NCBI RefSeq assembly: GCF_014897675.1
Contig: NZ_JABUXU010000007.1
Location: 1-64,000, forward strand
Direction: 5' to 3'
Length of the DNA stretch: 64,000 bases
Source: Advenella sp. FME57
GTDB taxonomy: Bacteria > Pseudomonadota > Gammaproteobacteria > Burkholderiales > Burkholderiaceae_B
Position numbers and translations under genes: made by a program. The notes under the pieces are model-generated. The model saw nothing but the letters and a program-made list of their open reading frames with translations, did not search any database and had not been told where the DNA came from. Positions within the stretch are counted from its first letter, which is position 1, and each line of letters opens with the position of its first letter. This document shows positions 1-9,409 of this stretch, piece after piece.

Positions 1-1382
1 TCCTGCAACTGATTATAACCATCGGCCACCGCCTTGCCCGCCGGCCGGTCGACAAACGGAAACGACTCGATATCACTCATGCGCAGCGCTTTCATACGCA
101 GGATGACAGCGGCCAGTGATGATCGCAGAATTTCCGGATCGGTAAATTTCGCGCGTTGGGCAAAACCCTCTTCGTCATACAGACGGATACAGATGCCCGG
201 GCCGATGCGGCCGCAACGCCCGGCACGCTGGTTGGCCGAGGCCTGACTGATGGGTTCGATCTGCAGTTGCTCGACCTTGTTGCGCCACGAATAGCGTTTG
301 ACGCGAGCCAGCCCGCTATCGACGACAAAGCGAATGCCCGGTACCGTGAGCGAGGTTTCAGCCACGTTGGTGGCCAGGATCACCCGGCGCTGATTGGTAT
401 CGGGACGGAAAATGCGTTCCTGCTCCTGCTGCGACATGCGGGCAAACAGCGGCAGGATCTGGGTGCTGGGCGGATGGTGCTTGCGCAGCGCCTCGGCTGC
501 CTCGCGTATCTCGCGCTCACCCGGCAAAAATATCAATATGTCACCGGCACCATGTGTGGCACACTCGTCAACCGCAGCCACAATGCCGTCAACCAGCTCT
601 TTCTCGCCATCACGATCCAGGCGCCGCGCTTCGTTTGCTGCCGACCGTGTCGGCTTGGTCTCGTCTTCGTCATCCAGAAAACGTACCGGCCGGTAGCGCA
701 CTTCGACGGGGAACAGCCGACCCGACACTTCGATGACCGGCGCCGGTTTGCCATTGGCATCGGCAAAATGCCGGGCAAAGCGGTCTGCATCAATGGTTGC
801 AGATGTGATAATCAGCTTGAGGTCGCGCCTGCGCGGCAACAGCACACACAAAAAGCCTAGCAGAAAGTCAATATTCAGGCTGCGCTCATGCGCTTCGTCA
901 ATAATGATCGTATCGTACTTGCGCAGCAACGGATCTTTTTGCGATTCAGACAGTAAAATGCCATCTGTCATCAGCTTGATCGCTGCATCCGGACCCGTCC
1001 GGTCGTTAAACCGGATCTGGTAGCCAACCAGCTCGCCCAGTGGCGTATTGAGCTCTTCGGCAATCCGGCGGGCAACCGAGGTCGCCGCCAGCCGTCTTGG
1101 CTGGGTATGGCCGATCAGGCGCGTACGGCCCCGCCCGGCCTCAAGGCAGATCTTGGGCAATTGCGTGGTTTTGCCCGAGCCGGTCTCTCCGCTGACAATG
1201 ATGACCTGGTTTTCCTGCAGCGCCTGGGCGATTTCATGTCGTCGCTCGCTGACAGGCAGCGATTCCGGATAGGTGATGGGCGGGAACTCGCGTGGCGCAC
1301 GCACAGGACGCGAAGGAGCGCTTTCGCGCGCATTCTGTGGTTTCTTTGCCGTATCAGTGGCCCTATCTTCCTTTTTTTTCAT
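1..1382 (-). CDS. hrpA: ATP-dependent RNA helicase HrpA (DEAH box), 3' end outside window
   Basis: N-terminal part (about 460 residues) of a DEAH-box RNA helicase; the reading frame is open to the window edge. Seen: Walker A GETGSGKTTQ (residues 65-74), TQPRRLAA (motif Ia), DEAH (162-165) and, near the edge, QRAGRCGR (motif VI). The spacing fits HrpA, a large helicase involved in rescue of stalled ribosomes in Escherichia coli. The start is the ATG at 1382, preceded by no further in-frame candidate that adds conserved sequence; the first 30 residues are basic and non-conserved. It is divergent from argA across about 100 bp. The C-terminal OB/HA2 and HrpA-specific regions cannot be seen. Confidence 0.93.
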   Translation of the reverse strand, partial: MKKKEDRATDTAKKPQNARESAPSRPVRAPREFPPITYPESLPVSERRHEIAQALQENQVIIVSGETGSGKTTQLPKICLEAGRGRTRLIGHTQPRRLAATSVARRIAEELNTPLGELVGYQIRFNDRTGPDAAIKLMTDGILLSESQKDPLLRKYDTIIIDEAHERSLNIDFLLGFLCVLLPRRRDLKLIITSATIDADRFARHFADANGKPAPVIEVSGRLFPVEVRYRPVRFLDDEDETKPTRSAANEARRLDRDGEKELVDGIVAAVDECATHGAGDILIFLPGEREIREAAEALRKHHPPSTQILPLFARMSQQEQERIFRPDTNQRRVILATNVAETSLTVPGIRFVVDSGLARVKRYSWRNKVEQLQIEPISQASANQRAGRCGRIGPGICIRLYDEEGFAQRAKFTDPEILRSSLAAVILRMKALRMSDIESFPFVDRPAGKAVADGYNQLQ

Positions 1383-1482
1383 ACAATTTCAATCAGTTCA
1401 TTCAGCCAACATTATAATTTTGGCAGGCCGCATATACATCAGATAGCGGTATTTCACATCAATTCAAGGAACCCATACCACC

Positions 1483-2841
1483 GTGACCATTGCCCCCGAC
1501 CCTGAAACCTATTCTGCCCAGGATGCACCTGAATTTGTTCCCGCACAATTTGTGCGATGGTTTCGCGATGTCGCCCCCTATGTGCATACCCTGCGCAATA
1601 AGACATTTGTGGTTGGATTTGGTGGCGATCTGATCCAGGCCGGCGCGCTCAATGCATTGATTCAGGATCTTTCCCTGCTTACCTCGCTAGGGGTGCACAT
1701 TGTACTGGTTCACGGCTGCCTGCCCCAGGTAAACGAACAGTTGCGCCTCAAAGGGTTTTCCTTCCAGTTTGGTCGTGAACCGGAACCCACCTCTGCCGAG
1801 GCCCTGGAGTGTGCCAAGGAAGCGGCCGGTGAAATCCGGCTAGATATCGAGGCGGCATTCAGCCAGGGGCTGCCCAACACGCCCATGTCCAACGCCCAGA
1901 TTCATATCATTTCAGGCAACTTTGTCACGGCCCAGCCCATCGGCGTGATCGACGGCGTCGATTTTCGTCATACCGGCAAGGTGCGCAAGTTCGATCTGGA
2001 TGCCATGAAAAAAGTATTGTCCCACGGTGGAGTGGTGCTGCTCTCGCCAATTGGCTTTTCACCGACAGGCGAAGCATTCAATCTGGCGATGGAAGACATT
2101 GCCACCAGTACGGCGGTTGCCCTGCGTGCCGAAAAACTGATTTTCCTGACCCAAAACCGCATGCTGCGCGACAGCCTTGGCCAGATTATCACGGAAATTG
2201 CACGCGAAGATGCCGAAGCCATGATTCGCGACGGCACGCTTGACGTGGATACACGCAGTTATTTGTCCCACGCCGCCAAGGCGGTCAAGCGGGGCGTGGC
2301 CCGCGCTCACCTGATTCCATTCGATCTGGATGGCAGCATTTTGCTGGAATATTTCACCCATGATGGCGTTGGCACCATGGTGGTCGAAGACACGCTGGAT
2401 GACTTGCGCACCGCCACCATTGACGACATCGGCGCGATCGTGCAACTGATCGAGCCGCTGGAGGCTGATGGCACACTGGTGCCGCGTGGCCGCCATGTGA
2501 TTGAACGCGATGTAGAGCGCTTCACTGTCCTGGAGCACGACGGCGTCATTTATGGCTGTGTCTCGCTCAACCCGTTTCCCCAGGACCAGATGGCGGAAAT
2601 GGCCTGCCTGATCGTCAACCCCGAATGGCAGGGCTCCGGTGAAGGAGAAATCCTATTGCGTCACACCGAAGCGCGGGCACGCGCCATGGGCATGAAAAAG
2701 CTATTCGTACTAACCACACGCACCTCGCACTGGTTTATCAAACGCGGCTTCGTTCAGGGTACGATCAACGATTTGCCCCAGGAAAAGCAAATGAACTACA
2801 ATCGTAGTCGCAACAGTCATATCTTTATCAAAAAACTTTAA
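1483..2841 (+). CDS. argA: N-acetylglutamate synthase (amino-acid N-acetyltransferase)
   Basis: Catalyses acetyl-CoA + L-glutamate to N-acetylglutamate, the first step of arginine biosynthesis. 452 residues, close to the classical ArgA length. Residues about 20-290 form an amino-acid-kinase fold with the HGCLPQVNEQL segment; residues about 305-452 form a GNAT domain with an acetyl-CoA loop in VNPEWQGSGEGE and a terminal RSRNSHIFIKKL. The kinase-like domain normally binds arginine for feedback inhibition. The start is GTG at 1483, with AAGGA at 1466-1470; no upstream ATG fits. It is followed after 12 bp by the YggX gene, so the two are probably cotranscribed. Confidence 0.95.
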   Translation: MTIAPDPETYSAQDAPEFVPAQFVRWFRDVAPYVHTLRNKTFVVGFGGDLIQAGALNALIQDLSLLTSLGVHIVLVHGCLPQVNEQLRLKGFSFQFGREPEPTSAEALECAKEAAGEIRLDIEAAFSQGLPNTPMSNAQIHIISGNFVTAQPIGVIDGVDFRHTGKVRKFDLDAMKKVLSHGGVVLLSPIGFSPTGEAFNLAMEDIATSTAVALRAEKLIFLTQNRMLRDSLGQIITEIAREDAEAMIRDGTLDVDTRSYLSHAAKAVKRGVARAHLIPFDLDGSILLEYFTHDGVGTMVVEDTLDDLRTATIDDIGAIVQLIEPLEADGTLVPRGRHVIERDVERFTVLEHDGVIYGCVSLNPFPQDQMAEMACLIVNPEWQGSGEGEILLRHTEARARAMGMKKLFVLTTRTSHWFIKRGFVQGTINDLPQEKQMNYNRSRNSHIFIKKL

Positions 2842-2853
2842 GCGAGAATTGCC

Positions 2854-3126
2854 ATGGCCCGAATGATTCAATGTATCAAACTGAAAAAAGAGGCCGAAGG
2901 TCTGGACTACCCACCCTATCCGGGAGAATTGGGCACCAAGATCTGGAACTCAATTTCGAAAGAAGCCTGGCAGCAATGGACTGACATTCAAACGCGTATT
3001 GTCAATGAGAACCGCCTGAACCTGGCTGATGCCCGGGCTCGTAAATATCTGCAGCAGCAAATGGAAAGTTTTCTGTTTGACGATGTGGACGTCGAAGCCC
3101 AGGGCTACGTGCCGCCTTCAGCCTGA
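2854..3126 (+). CDS. yggX: Probable Fe(2+)-trafficking protein, YggX family
   Basis: A 90-residue protein beginning MARMIQC, with the conserved Cys7, the segment [11 protein letters not shown] and the helical tail [12 protein letters not shown], all typical of YggX. In enterobacteria this family protects Fe-S clusters from oxidative damage and may carry labile iron; that role is from the family, not shown here. It starts 12 bp after argA with GCGAGAA as a weak ribosome site and is followed by a hairpin and then a strong terminator, so argA-yggX looks like a closed two-gene unit. Confidence 0.95.
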   Translation: MARMIQCIKLKKEAEGLDYPPYPGELGTKIWNSISKEAWQQWTDIQTRIVNENRLNLADARARKYLQQQMESFLFDDVDVEAQGYVPPSA

Positions 3127-3208
3127 AACATTTCCGACAGCATCACACCTGTGATGCTGCGCTGTCATGCTGCACACTGTCTATTGCACACGCAATAACG
3201 ACATCTTG

Positions 3209-3230
3209 ACCGGGCCTGGCCCGGTTTTTT
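3209..3230 (+). terminator. Rho-independent terminator of argA-yggX
   Basis: GC-rich stem ACCGGGC/GCCCGGT followed directly by a run of T. It is placed 83 bp after the yggX stop and reads on the plus strand. Confidence 0.8.
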
Positions 3231-3392
3231 GTGGCCGGCACGGCACGGTAAGAGCCCCCTCTTTTAACGCTCACCTGCGCATTGCATGCGCCCCTTCCCT
3301 TGGCCATGAGCTTGCCTGCTTTGCTGCCTGCTGATACGAGAGGCAGGCTTGTCTGCTCCAGTGTCTGCCGATATGCAGGCGGTTATTATGGC

Positions 3393-3421
3393 AAAAAAAA
3401 CTCCGCACTTTCATGCGGAGT
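3393..3421 (-). terminator. Rho-independent terminator of phoU run
   Basis: Stem CTCCGCA/TGCGGAG with a six-base loop; on the minus strand it is followed by eight T. It lies 115 bp beyond the phoU stop and would end the whole leftward run. Confidence 0.85.
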
Positions 3422-3535
3422 CATTTATTATTGCTGCTTATTCATATTGGATATTGCTTACCGGGTATTGCTTACTGGATATCGTTCAGTGCAGTTCACT
3501 TCTCAATACCCCGGGGAACTGACGCGTGGAAAATG

Positions 3536-4288
3536 TCAGTTGTCTTCGCCCGATACTGGGGCTGAGGCTGAAGGCTCAGGCAGTTCTTCGTCGCCACGCG
3601 CCATGGATTCGACTTTCTTGACGCTGGTGTGGCGGGCGTCTTCGCCCTGCACCAGATAAATGACCCGCTCTGCCATATTCTTGGCATGATCGCCGATCCG
3701 CTCCAGGGCGCGGGCAATGAAGATCAAGTCTATACATGCCGAGGTGGTGCGTGGATCTTCAATCATATAGCTGCTCACCTCACGCAATATGCTTTTCCAT
3801 TGCTTGTCGATCTTTTTGTCGCTGCGCACGACTTCAGCGGCCAAAATGGCATCCCGGCGCGCAAAGGCATCCAGGCTGCGATTGAGCATTTTCTGGACGC
3901 CGACGGCAAAGTGAGTCATATCCACGATCGGCTCGTAGCGACTGGGGCTTTCGTACAGGCGACGCGCCATTTTGGCGATTTTTTCGGCTTCGTCTCCTGA
4001 GCGCTCCATGTCAGTGAGCATTTTGGACACCGATATCACCAGGCGCAAATCCACTGCCGTGGGTTGCTGCAATGCGAGTACCTGGGCTATCGAATGGTCA
4101 ATATCCATTTCCAGGCGATTGACTTCCTTTTCCCGCTCGAACACCCGTTCAGCCACGGTCAGATTGCCGTCGGCCAGAATCAGCATGCTGTCTTCGATCA
4201 TTGCCTCTACAAGGCCACCCATGCGTAAAAAACGGGAGCGGATATCTTCGAGTTCCGCATCAAAGCGGGTATTGGTATGTTGTGCCAT
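3536..4288 (-). CDS. phoU: Phosphate signalling / transport regulator PhoU
   Basis: 250 residues, the usual PhoU size. It shows two homologous three-helix PhoU repeats (roughly residues 15-105 and 120-205), with the family metal-binding type segments DMERSGDEAEKIAKMA and ALERIGDHAKNMAE (the E..GD.A...A pattern occurs once in each repeat). PhoU links the Pst phosphate transporter to the PhoR kinase and represses the Pho regulon when phosphate is ample. No pst or phoBR genes are in the window; it is the last gene of the leftward run, 63 bp after rpiA. The C-terminal 25 residues are acidic and Pro/Ser rich. Confidence 0.95.
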   Translation of the reverse strand: MAQHTNTRFDAELEDIRSRFLRMGGLVEAMIEDSMLILADGNLTVAERVFEREKEVNRLEMDIDHSIAQVLALQQPTAVDLRLVISVSKMLTDMERSGDEAEKIAKMARRLYESPSRYEPIVDMTHFAVGVQKMLNRSLDAFARRDAILAAEVVRSDKKIDKQWKSILREVSSYMIEDPRTTSACIDLIFIARALERIGDHAKNMAERVIYLVQGEDARHTSVKKVESMARGDEELPEPSASAPVSGEDN

Positions 4289-4351
4289 GGCGATGCCTGC
4301 AATAAGAAAGATAAGAGAAGTTTAAGACCGTTCAATGACAGGAATATGACA

Positions 4352-5035
4352 TCAGCGTTCGCGAATGTCTACCCCCTGCTGCTTGGCAACCATCACCACA
4401 GCTGCCGGCTCAAGCGCAAACAGACCGCAAGTGACCACGCCGGCAATCGCGTTCATGGTCGTTTCCATCTCGCGGGCATCGGCAAGGCGCATACCTGCAA
4501 CATCAAGTATCGGATTGCCATTATCCGTAATAAAACCAGCACGCACGGTCGCGGTAGCGCCCAGTGCCGCTATTTTTCGCATCACAATAGGTACGGCCAT
4601 GGGAATCACCTCAAGCGGTATGGCAAAGCTGCCCAGCAGATCCACGCATTTTGTCTCATCCACGATGCAGACAAATCGTTCAGACGCAGCAGCCACGATT
4701 TTTTCTCGGGTATGCGCCCCGCCACCGCCCTTGACCATCTGCAGCAAGGGGTTGATTTCATCGGCACCATCCACGTAGACCGGCAACGGTTTGTTGGTTT
4801 CGGCCAAATCCAGTACCCGCACGCCCTGCTCGCGCAAACGCGCTGCACTGCGCTGCGAACTGGCAACGGCGCCGGCAAATTCTTTTTTGTATTTTGCCAG
4901 CTCATCAATGAAAAGATCGGCCGTAGAACCTGTGCCCACACCGATCACAGCGTCGGCACCAAAAAAAGGCCTGATGTATCCAACGGCAGCCTGCGCTACG
5001 TCGCGTTTCAATTGTTCCTGTGACTTCAGTTCCAT
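4352..5035 (-). CDS. rpiA: Ribose-5-phosphate isomerase A
   Basis: Interconverts ribose-5-phosphate and ribulose-5-phosphate in the non-oxidative pentose phosphate pathway. 227 residues, close to the usual ~220. Seen: the phosphate loop GVGTGSTADLF, the catalytic region YVDGADEINP and the KGGGGAHTREK motif. I start at the ATG at 5035 (MELKSQEQ); the open frame runs further upstream but that extension overlaps the ArsC-like gene and has no family resemblance. It sits 11 bp after the ArsC-like gene. Confidence 0.95.
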   Translation of the reverse strand: MELKSQEQLKRDVAQAAVGYIRPFFGADAVIGVGTGSTADLFIDELAKYKKEFAGAVASSQRSAARLREQGVRVLDLAETNKPLPVYVDGADEINPLLQMVKGGGGAHTREKIVAAASERFVCIVDETKCVDLLGSFAIPLEVIPMAVPIVMRKIAALGATATVRAGFITDNGNPILDVAGMRLADAREMETTMNAIAGVVTCGLFALEPAAVVMVAKQQGVDIRER

Positions 5036-5046
5036 GATTCTGCCTG

Positions 5047-5403
5047 TTACGAAAGATGGGCAGCAAAAGTGCTTTCTGCAAACCCGAATGTGGTCGCGCC
5101 GTCGGCAAACATTGTGACCGGGCGCTTGATCAGTGAAGGAAATTCTGCGGCCAGCGCCAGCCATTGCTGTTCGGTAGCGGGCGTTTTGCGATCTTCGGGC
5201 AAACCACGCCAAGTCTGAGAATTGCGATTGATCATCAATTGCGCCCCGCCTGCGGCAGCGGCCCAAGTCTTTAGCAGCGCGCTATCTGCCGGCTCTTCGC
5301 GATAATCGCTAAACTCAACCTGCTCGCCCCGCTCCTGCAGCCACTTGCGCGCTTTGACGCAAGTGCTGCACCGTTTCAGCCCGTATTGGCGTATTACACT
5401 CAT
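5047..5403 (-). CDS. ArsC/Spx family protein, YffB-like
   Basis: 118 residues with a thioredoxin-like ArsC fold: N-terminal YGLKRCSTCVKARKWL holds a CxxC at residues 12-15, and the family's LIKRPV segment is near the C terminus. The YffB/Spx/ArsC superfamily includes arsenate reductases and glutathione-dependent thiol reductases; nothing around it points to arsenic, so a YffB-type reductase is the safer call. Its start overlaps the potI stop by four bases (ATGA), which suggests translational coupling. Confidence 0.85.
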   Translation of the reverse strand: MSVIRQYGLKRCSTCVKARKWLQERGEQVEFSDYREEPADSALLKTWAAAAGGAQLMINRNSQTWRGLPEDRKTPATEQQWLALAAEFPSLIKRPVTMFADGATTFGFAESTFAAHLS

Positions 5404-6200
5404 TGCTTTGCACGTCCCTGAAAATAATTGGCAACAATCACGAATGCCCCAACAAGCAGGATCATCAGCGTTGCCAGCGCGTTGACTTCCGGTTTTATGC
5501 CAAGCCGCACGCGCGAAAAGACTTCGATTGGTAAGGTAGTATAGCCCGGACCATTCAGGAAGGAGGCAATAACCACATCATCCAGGGACAATGTGAAGGC
5601 AAGCAGCCAGGCCGACACCAGAGCGGGGACGATCAGCGGCAGCGTGATGGTAAAGAACACCCGCAATGGGGGTGCGCCCAGGTCCAGCGCCGCTTCTTCC
5701 AGCGAGCGGTCCAGTTCGCGTACACGCGACTGAATGACCACCGACACATACGCTACACACAGCGTAACATGGCCCAGCCAGATGGTGAAAATACCATTGC
5801 TTTCGGGAAAACCGGTAATGTTACGGATTTCGATAATCATCAACAGCAGTGAAATACCCAAAATGACATCTGGAATAACCAGCGGCGCATTCAACATGCC
5901 GATGTACAGGCCAAATCCCCGGAACGGACCCTTGCGCGCCAGCACATAACCGGCCCAGGTACCGATGATCACCGCTGCGGTCGCCGTCAAAACCGCAATA
6001 CGCAGCGACAGCCAGGCAGCACTGAGCAGGGCACGATCCTGCGACAGGCTCTGGTACCAACGTAGCGAGAAGCCCGACCAGCTGGAGGCCAGCGCCGATT
6101 CATTGAACGAGAAGACAATCAGGCTGAGAATGGGAATATACAGAAACAGCAGGCCTGCTCCCAGAAACAGCCATTTGAGCCAGATATTTTCCTGTTTCAT
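5400..6200 (-). CDS. potI: Polyamine ABC transporter permease PotI-like
   Basis: 266-residue inner-membrane permease with about six membrane segments and the EAA loop EEAALDLGAPPLRVFF that contacts the ATPase. With potF, potG and potH it makes a putrescine-type importer. Start chosen at ATG 6200 (MKQENIW), which overlaps the potH stop as ATGA; the longer open frame upstream is inside potH. The order F-G-H-I matches the E. coli putrescine system; spermidine or another amine as substrate is possible. Confidence 0.93.
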   Translation of the reverse strand: MKQENIWLKWLFLGAGLLFLYIPILSLIVFSFNESALASSWSGFSLRWYQSLSQDRALLSAAWLSLRIAVLTATAAVIIGTWAGYVLARKGPFRGFGLYIGMLNAPLVIPDVILGISLLLMIIEIRNITGFPESNGIFTIWLGHVTLCVAYVSVVIQSRVRELDRSLEEAALDLGAPPLRVFFTITLPLIVPALVSAWLLAFTLSLDDVVIASFLNGPGYTTLPIEVFSRVRLGIKPEVNALATLMILLVGAFVIVANYFQGRAKQ

Positions 6201-7111
6201 GCGTCCCGTCCTTTCAGGGCCCTGGCCTGACTGTACTGAAATATCACAAGCGGGATAAGCAGGAAAATCGTCATGGTCACGGCCACCGCAGCAGCCACCG
6301 GCCAGTTGGTGTCGGTAAAGTACTGATCCCACATCAGGCGACCCATCATGTATGTGTTGGTTCCTCCCAGCAGTTCGGGAATGACATACTCGCCCACCGT
6401 CGGAATGAAGACCAGCATGGCGCCGGCGATCACCCCGGGAACCGACAGCGGCAGCGTAATGGTGAAAAATGCCTTCCAGGGACGGGCGCCAAGATCATAG
6501 GCTGCCTGCAAAAGGCGCCGGTCCATCTTGACCAGGTTGGTGTACAGCGGCAGGATAAAAAACGGTAGATAGGTGTACACCAGACCGATATAGACCGCCA
6601 TATCGGTGCGATAGATCTCTATGGGCGTCGAGGTGATGCCGGTCCACATAAGAAACTGGTTCAACAAGCCTTCGTTGCGCAAAATGCCGATCCAGGCATA
6701 TACACGCAACAGCAGCGAGGTCCAGAAAGGCAGGATGACGGCCAGCAGCAGCAAGTTGCGCTGGCGCGGCGCCGAGCGGGCGATATAGTATGCCATCGGA
6801 TAGCCGATAAGCACACACCACAAGGTGGTTACCAACGCCATTTTCAGCGATTTGAGGTAGGCACCGATAAATAGCGGATCGGTCAAAAGCAGCAGATATC
6901 CCTCAAAATGCAGGGACAACCTCAGTACCTCCTCCTCGATCTGTACCAGCGGTTCATAGGGAGGAATACCAAACGTGGATTCTGAAAAGCTGATTTTCAG
7001 AACAATGAAAAATGGCACCAGCAAACAGAGCACCAGCCAGATATACGGCGGCAAAATGGCCCACGCACGCTGATCGGGGCGATAGTTGCGCAGCGAGTGC
7101 AACGGTTTCAT
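6197..7111 (-). CDS. potH: Polyamine ABC transporter permease PotH-like
   Basis: 304-residue permease with six predicted membrane segments, the first at about residues 20-40, and the EAA loop AAYDLGARPWKAFF. It forms the membrane channel together with PotI. It overlaps potG by ATGA at its start and potI by ATGA at its end, so the four genes are tightly coupled. Length and the GEYVIPELLGG segment after the EAA loop are as in PotB/PotH permeases. Confidence 0.93.
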   Translation of the reverse strand: MKPLHSLRNYRPDQRAWAILPPYIWLVLCLLVPFFIVLKISFSESTFGIPPYEPLVQIEEEVLRLSLHFEGYLLLLTDPLFIGAYLKSLKMALVTTLWCVLIGYPMAYYIARSAPRQRNLLLLAVILPFWTSLLLRVYAWIGILRNEGLLNQFLMWTGITSTPIEIYRTDMAVYIGLVYTYLPFFILPLYTNLVKMDRRLLQAAYDLGARPWKAFFTITLPLSVPGVIAGAMLVFIPTVGEYVIPELLGGTNTYMMGRLMWDQYFTDTNWPVAAAVAVTMTIFLLIPLVIFQYSQARALKGRDA

Positions 7112-8232
7112 GACGGCAGCACCGTTGCGCTGTCTGGCCCCCAGGTTACAAAGACCTCATCGTCAATGCCGGGGGCATTTTCCTGCGCCAGTTCAATGCC
7201 AGGCACGCTGGCCTCAATGATCTTGCCCGCATCCAGACGGATCTGATAGAGCGTATAACTACCCATCCAGGCCACGTGCGTGACAATACCATGTCCGATA
7301 TTGGTTTCATCATCGGGCTGATCAATCAGCACGCGAATCTGCTCGGGACGAATCGATACGAACACTTCCATGCCCAGCGGCTCGCTCACGCCATGATTGA
7401 CAAACAGGGGACGCATCAGCTCATCGCTTTCGATCACGATATGGTCCGGCTCATCGACCACGATCGTGCCGGTAAAGATATTGGTTGACCCGATGAACCC
7501 GGCGACAAAGCGCGAATTCGGAAACATATAGACTTCCTGCGGGGTGCCGGTTTGCACAATCTGACCCTCGGTCATGACCGCAATGCGGTTGGCCATGGTC
7601 ATGGCCTCTTCCTGGTCGTGGGTCACCATGACACAGGTCACGCCGACCTGATCAAGAATTCGCACCAGTTCAATTTGCGTCTTCTGGCGGATCTGTTTGT
7701 CCAGCGCCGACATGGGCTCATCAAGCAGCAACAGCTTGGGCCGCTTGACCAGACTGCGCGCCAGCGCCACACGCTGCTGCTGTCCGCCCGACAATTGTGA
7801 AGGCTTGCGCCGCGAATAGCCTGCCATTTGCACCAGGTCCAGGGCAGCGAACACGCGATCATGGATTTCCTGGCGATCAACGCCTTCTTGCTTCAACCCG
7901 TAGGCCACGTTGGCTTCTACGGTCATATGGGGAAACAGCGCATACGACTGGAACATCATATTGACCGGACGCTTATACGGCGCGATACCGGTCAAATCGG
8001 TCCCGTCCAGCAGGATCTTGCCCGAGGTTGGCGCTTCAAAACCGGCCAGCATGCGCAGCAGGGTTGACTTGCCGCAACCAGAACTGCCCAGCAACGCAAA
8101 AATCTCGTTGCGCCGCACAGTCAGATTGACCGACTGCACGGCAACGGTATCACCGAAAATTTTGACGACATCAACCAGCTTGACGAATTCATCCACATCG
8201 CTGGTTGCCACCGACAAATGCCGCTCGGCCAT
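7108..8232 (-). CDS. potG: Polyamine ABC transporter ATP-binding protein PotG-like
   Basis: 374-residue ATPase that drives the Pot importer. Seen: Walker A GSSGCGKST, signature LSGGQQQR, Walker B LLLLDEP, the switch His in MVTHDQEEAM, and a C-terminal TOBE-like domain (about 290-374). Start set at ATG 8232 (MAERHLS) with GGGAA just upstream, one base after the potF stop; the longer frame would reach back into potF. Confidence 0.95.
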   Translation of the reverse strand: MAERHLSVATSDVDEFVKLVDVVKIFGDTVAVQSVNLTVRRNEIFALLGSSGCGKSTLLRMLAGFEAPTSGKILLDGTDLTGIAPYKRPVNMMFQSYALFPHMTVEANVAYGLKQEGVDRQEIHDRVFAALDLVQMAGYSRRKPSQLSGGQQQRVALARSLVKRPKLLLLDEPMSALDKQIRQKTQIELVRILDQVGVTCVMVTHDQEEAMTMANRIAVMTEGQIVQTGTPQEVYMFPNSRFVAGFIGSTNIFTGTIVVDEPDHIVIESDELMRPLFVNHGVSEPLGMEVFVSIRPEQIRVLIDQPDDETNIGHGIVTHVAWMGSYTLYQIRLDAGKIIEASVPGIELAQENAPGIDDEVFVTWGPDSATVLPS

Positions 8233-8233
8233 T

Positions 8234-9337
8234 TTATTTCCCTGCCTTGAGTTCGGCCCATAAGCGGGTCTGAAGGCGGGCAATTTTCATCGGCTGGGCT
8301 TTGATCACAAACAAGGTCTTGGCCACCTCGGCACCGGGGTAGATCATGGGATTGTCGGCGATTTCCTTGTTGACGAATTCGCGTGCCGCCTTGTTGGCAT
8401 TGGGATAGAACATATTGTTGGTAATGTCCGCATGTACCTTGGGCTCTTCAATGTAATTGATGAACGCCATGGCGTTTTCCGGATGGGGTGCGTCCTTGGG
8501 CACGGCCATGGTATCAAACCATGCGGGCGCCCCGCCAGCCGGGATGTAATAGTCGATCACGTACTCTTTCTTGGCTTGCTTGGCGCGGCTGGCTGCGATC
8601 ATGACATCGCCGGAAAAGCCATACACCATGCACAGGTCGCCCGAGGCCAGTTCATCGATATAACCCGATGAACTGAACTGGCGGATATAAGGCCGGATTT
8701 TTTTCAGAACGTCCAGGGCCGCCTGGTAATCTTCGGGCTTGTCGCTATTGGGATCCTTGCCCAGATAATGCAAGACCGCAGGAAATACCTGCGCAGCCTC
8801 ATCCAGAATGGAAATGCCGCAAGACTGCAGTTTTTTGGCATTTTCCGGATCGAACAGCGTTTCCCACTTGCCCAGTTCCGCGCCGTCACCCAGGGCGGCT
8901 TTGGCCTTGGTCACGTTCAGGCCGATACCGTTGGTCCCGTAGCCCCAGGGCACCAGATACTGATTGCCCGGATCCACCTGCGCAACCAGGTCCATGATGG
9001 CCGGGTCAAGATTTTTCCAGTTGGGTATTTTTGATTTGTCCAGTTTCTGAAACAGCCCGCCTTCGATCTGGCGCGAGGCATAATGGGTTGACGGCACAAC
9101 CACGTCATAGCCGGACTTTCCGGTAAGCAGCTTGGCCTGCAAAATGTCGTTGGTATCATAAGTGTCATAGCGCACCTTGATGCCGCTTTGCTTTTCGAAA
9201 CCCGGAATCGTGTCCGGTGCGCTGTATTCAGCCCAGTTGTAGACATTGAGCACCTTTTCTTCGGCAGCATGAACGACATTTGCGGTGCAGGCCAGGGACA
9301 GCGCGAGAACAAGGCTACGGACAGAGGACGGTTTCAT
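8234..9337 (-). CDS. potF: Periplasmic putrescine-binding protein PotF-like
   Basis: 367-residue extracytoplasmic binding protein with a signal peptide (basic MKPSSVR, hydrophobic core, cleavage after VVHA). The mature part shows the PotD/PotF pattern: VLNVYNWAEYSAPDTI at the start, YDTYDTNDILQAKLL, WGYGTNGIG and the aromatic/acidic pocket residues. It delivers putrescine or a similar polyamine to PotHI. First gene of potFGHI, 72 bp after kdkA. Confidence 0.93.
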   Translation of the reverse strand: MKPSSVRSLVLALSLACTANVVHAAEEKVLNVYNWAEYSAPDTIPGFEKQSGIKVRYDTYDTNDILQAKLLTGKSGYDVVVPSTHYASRQIEGGLFQKLDKSKIPNWKNLDPAIMDLVAQVDPGNQYLVPWGYGTNGIGLNVTKAKAALGDGAELGKWETLFDPENAKKLQSCGISILDEAAQVFPAVLHYLGKDPNSDKPEDYQAALDVLKKIRPYIRQFSSSGYIDELASGDLCMVYGFSGDVMIAASRAKQAKKEYVIDYYIPAGGAPAWFDTMAVPKDAPHPENAMAFINYIEEPKVHADITNNMFYPNANKAAREFVNKEIADNPMIYPGAEVAKTLFVIKAQPMKIARLQTRLWAELKAGK

Positions 9338-9409
9338 TGCGGTTTCCCCAAATCAGGTTAGAAAAAAAAGAAATAATAAAGGCATTTTTCTCCTGGGTCA
9401 CCGATTTTT

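Larger units (their letters stand above)
3127..3535. other. Intergenic region between convergent yggX and phoU
   Basis: 409 bp without a convincing gene. It holds a 22-bp near-perfect inverted repeat (3138-3159), the yggX terminator (3209-3230) and the phoU terminator on the other strand (3393-3421). The central 160 bp and the stretch 3422-3535, which includes short direct repeats of ATTGCTTA, show nothing else I can support. Confidence 0.6.

Noticed and set aside
156-860. 234-codon plus-strand frame opposite hrpA
   Set aside because: It overlaps conserved helicase motifs on the other strand and resembles no protein.
5036-5266. Upstream extension of the rpiA frame
   Set aside because: It overlaps the ArsC-like gene in another frame and adds no RpiA sequence.
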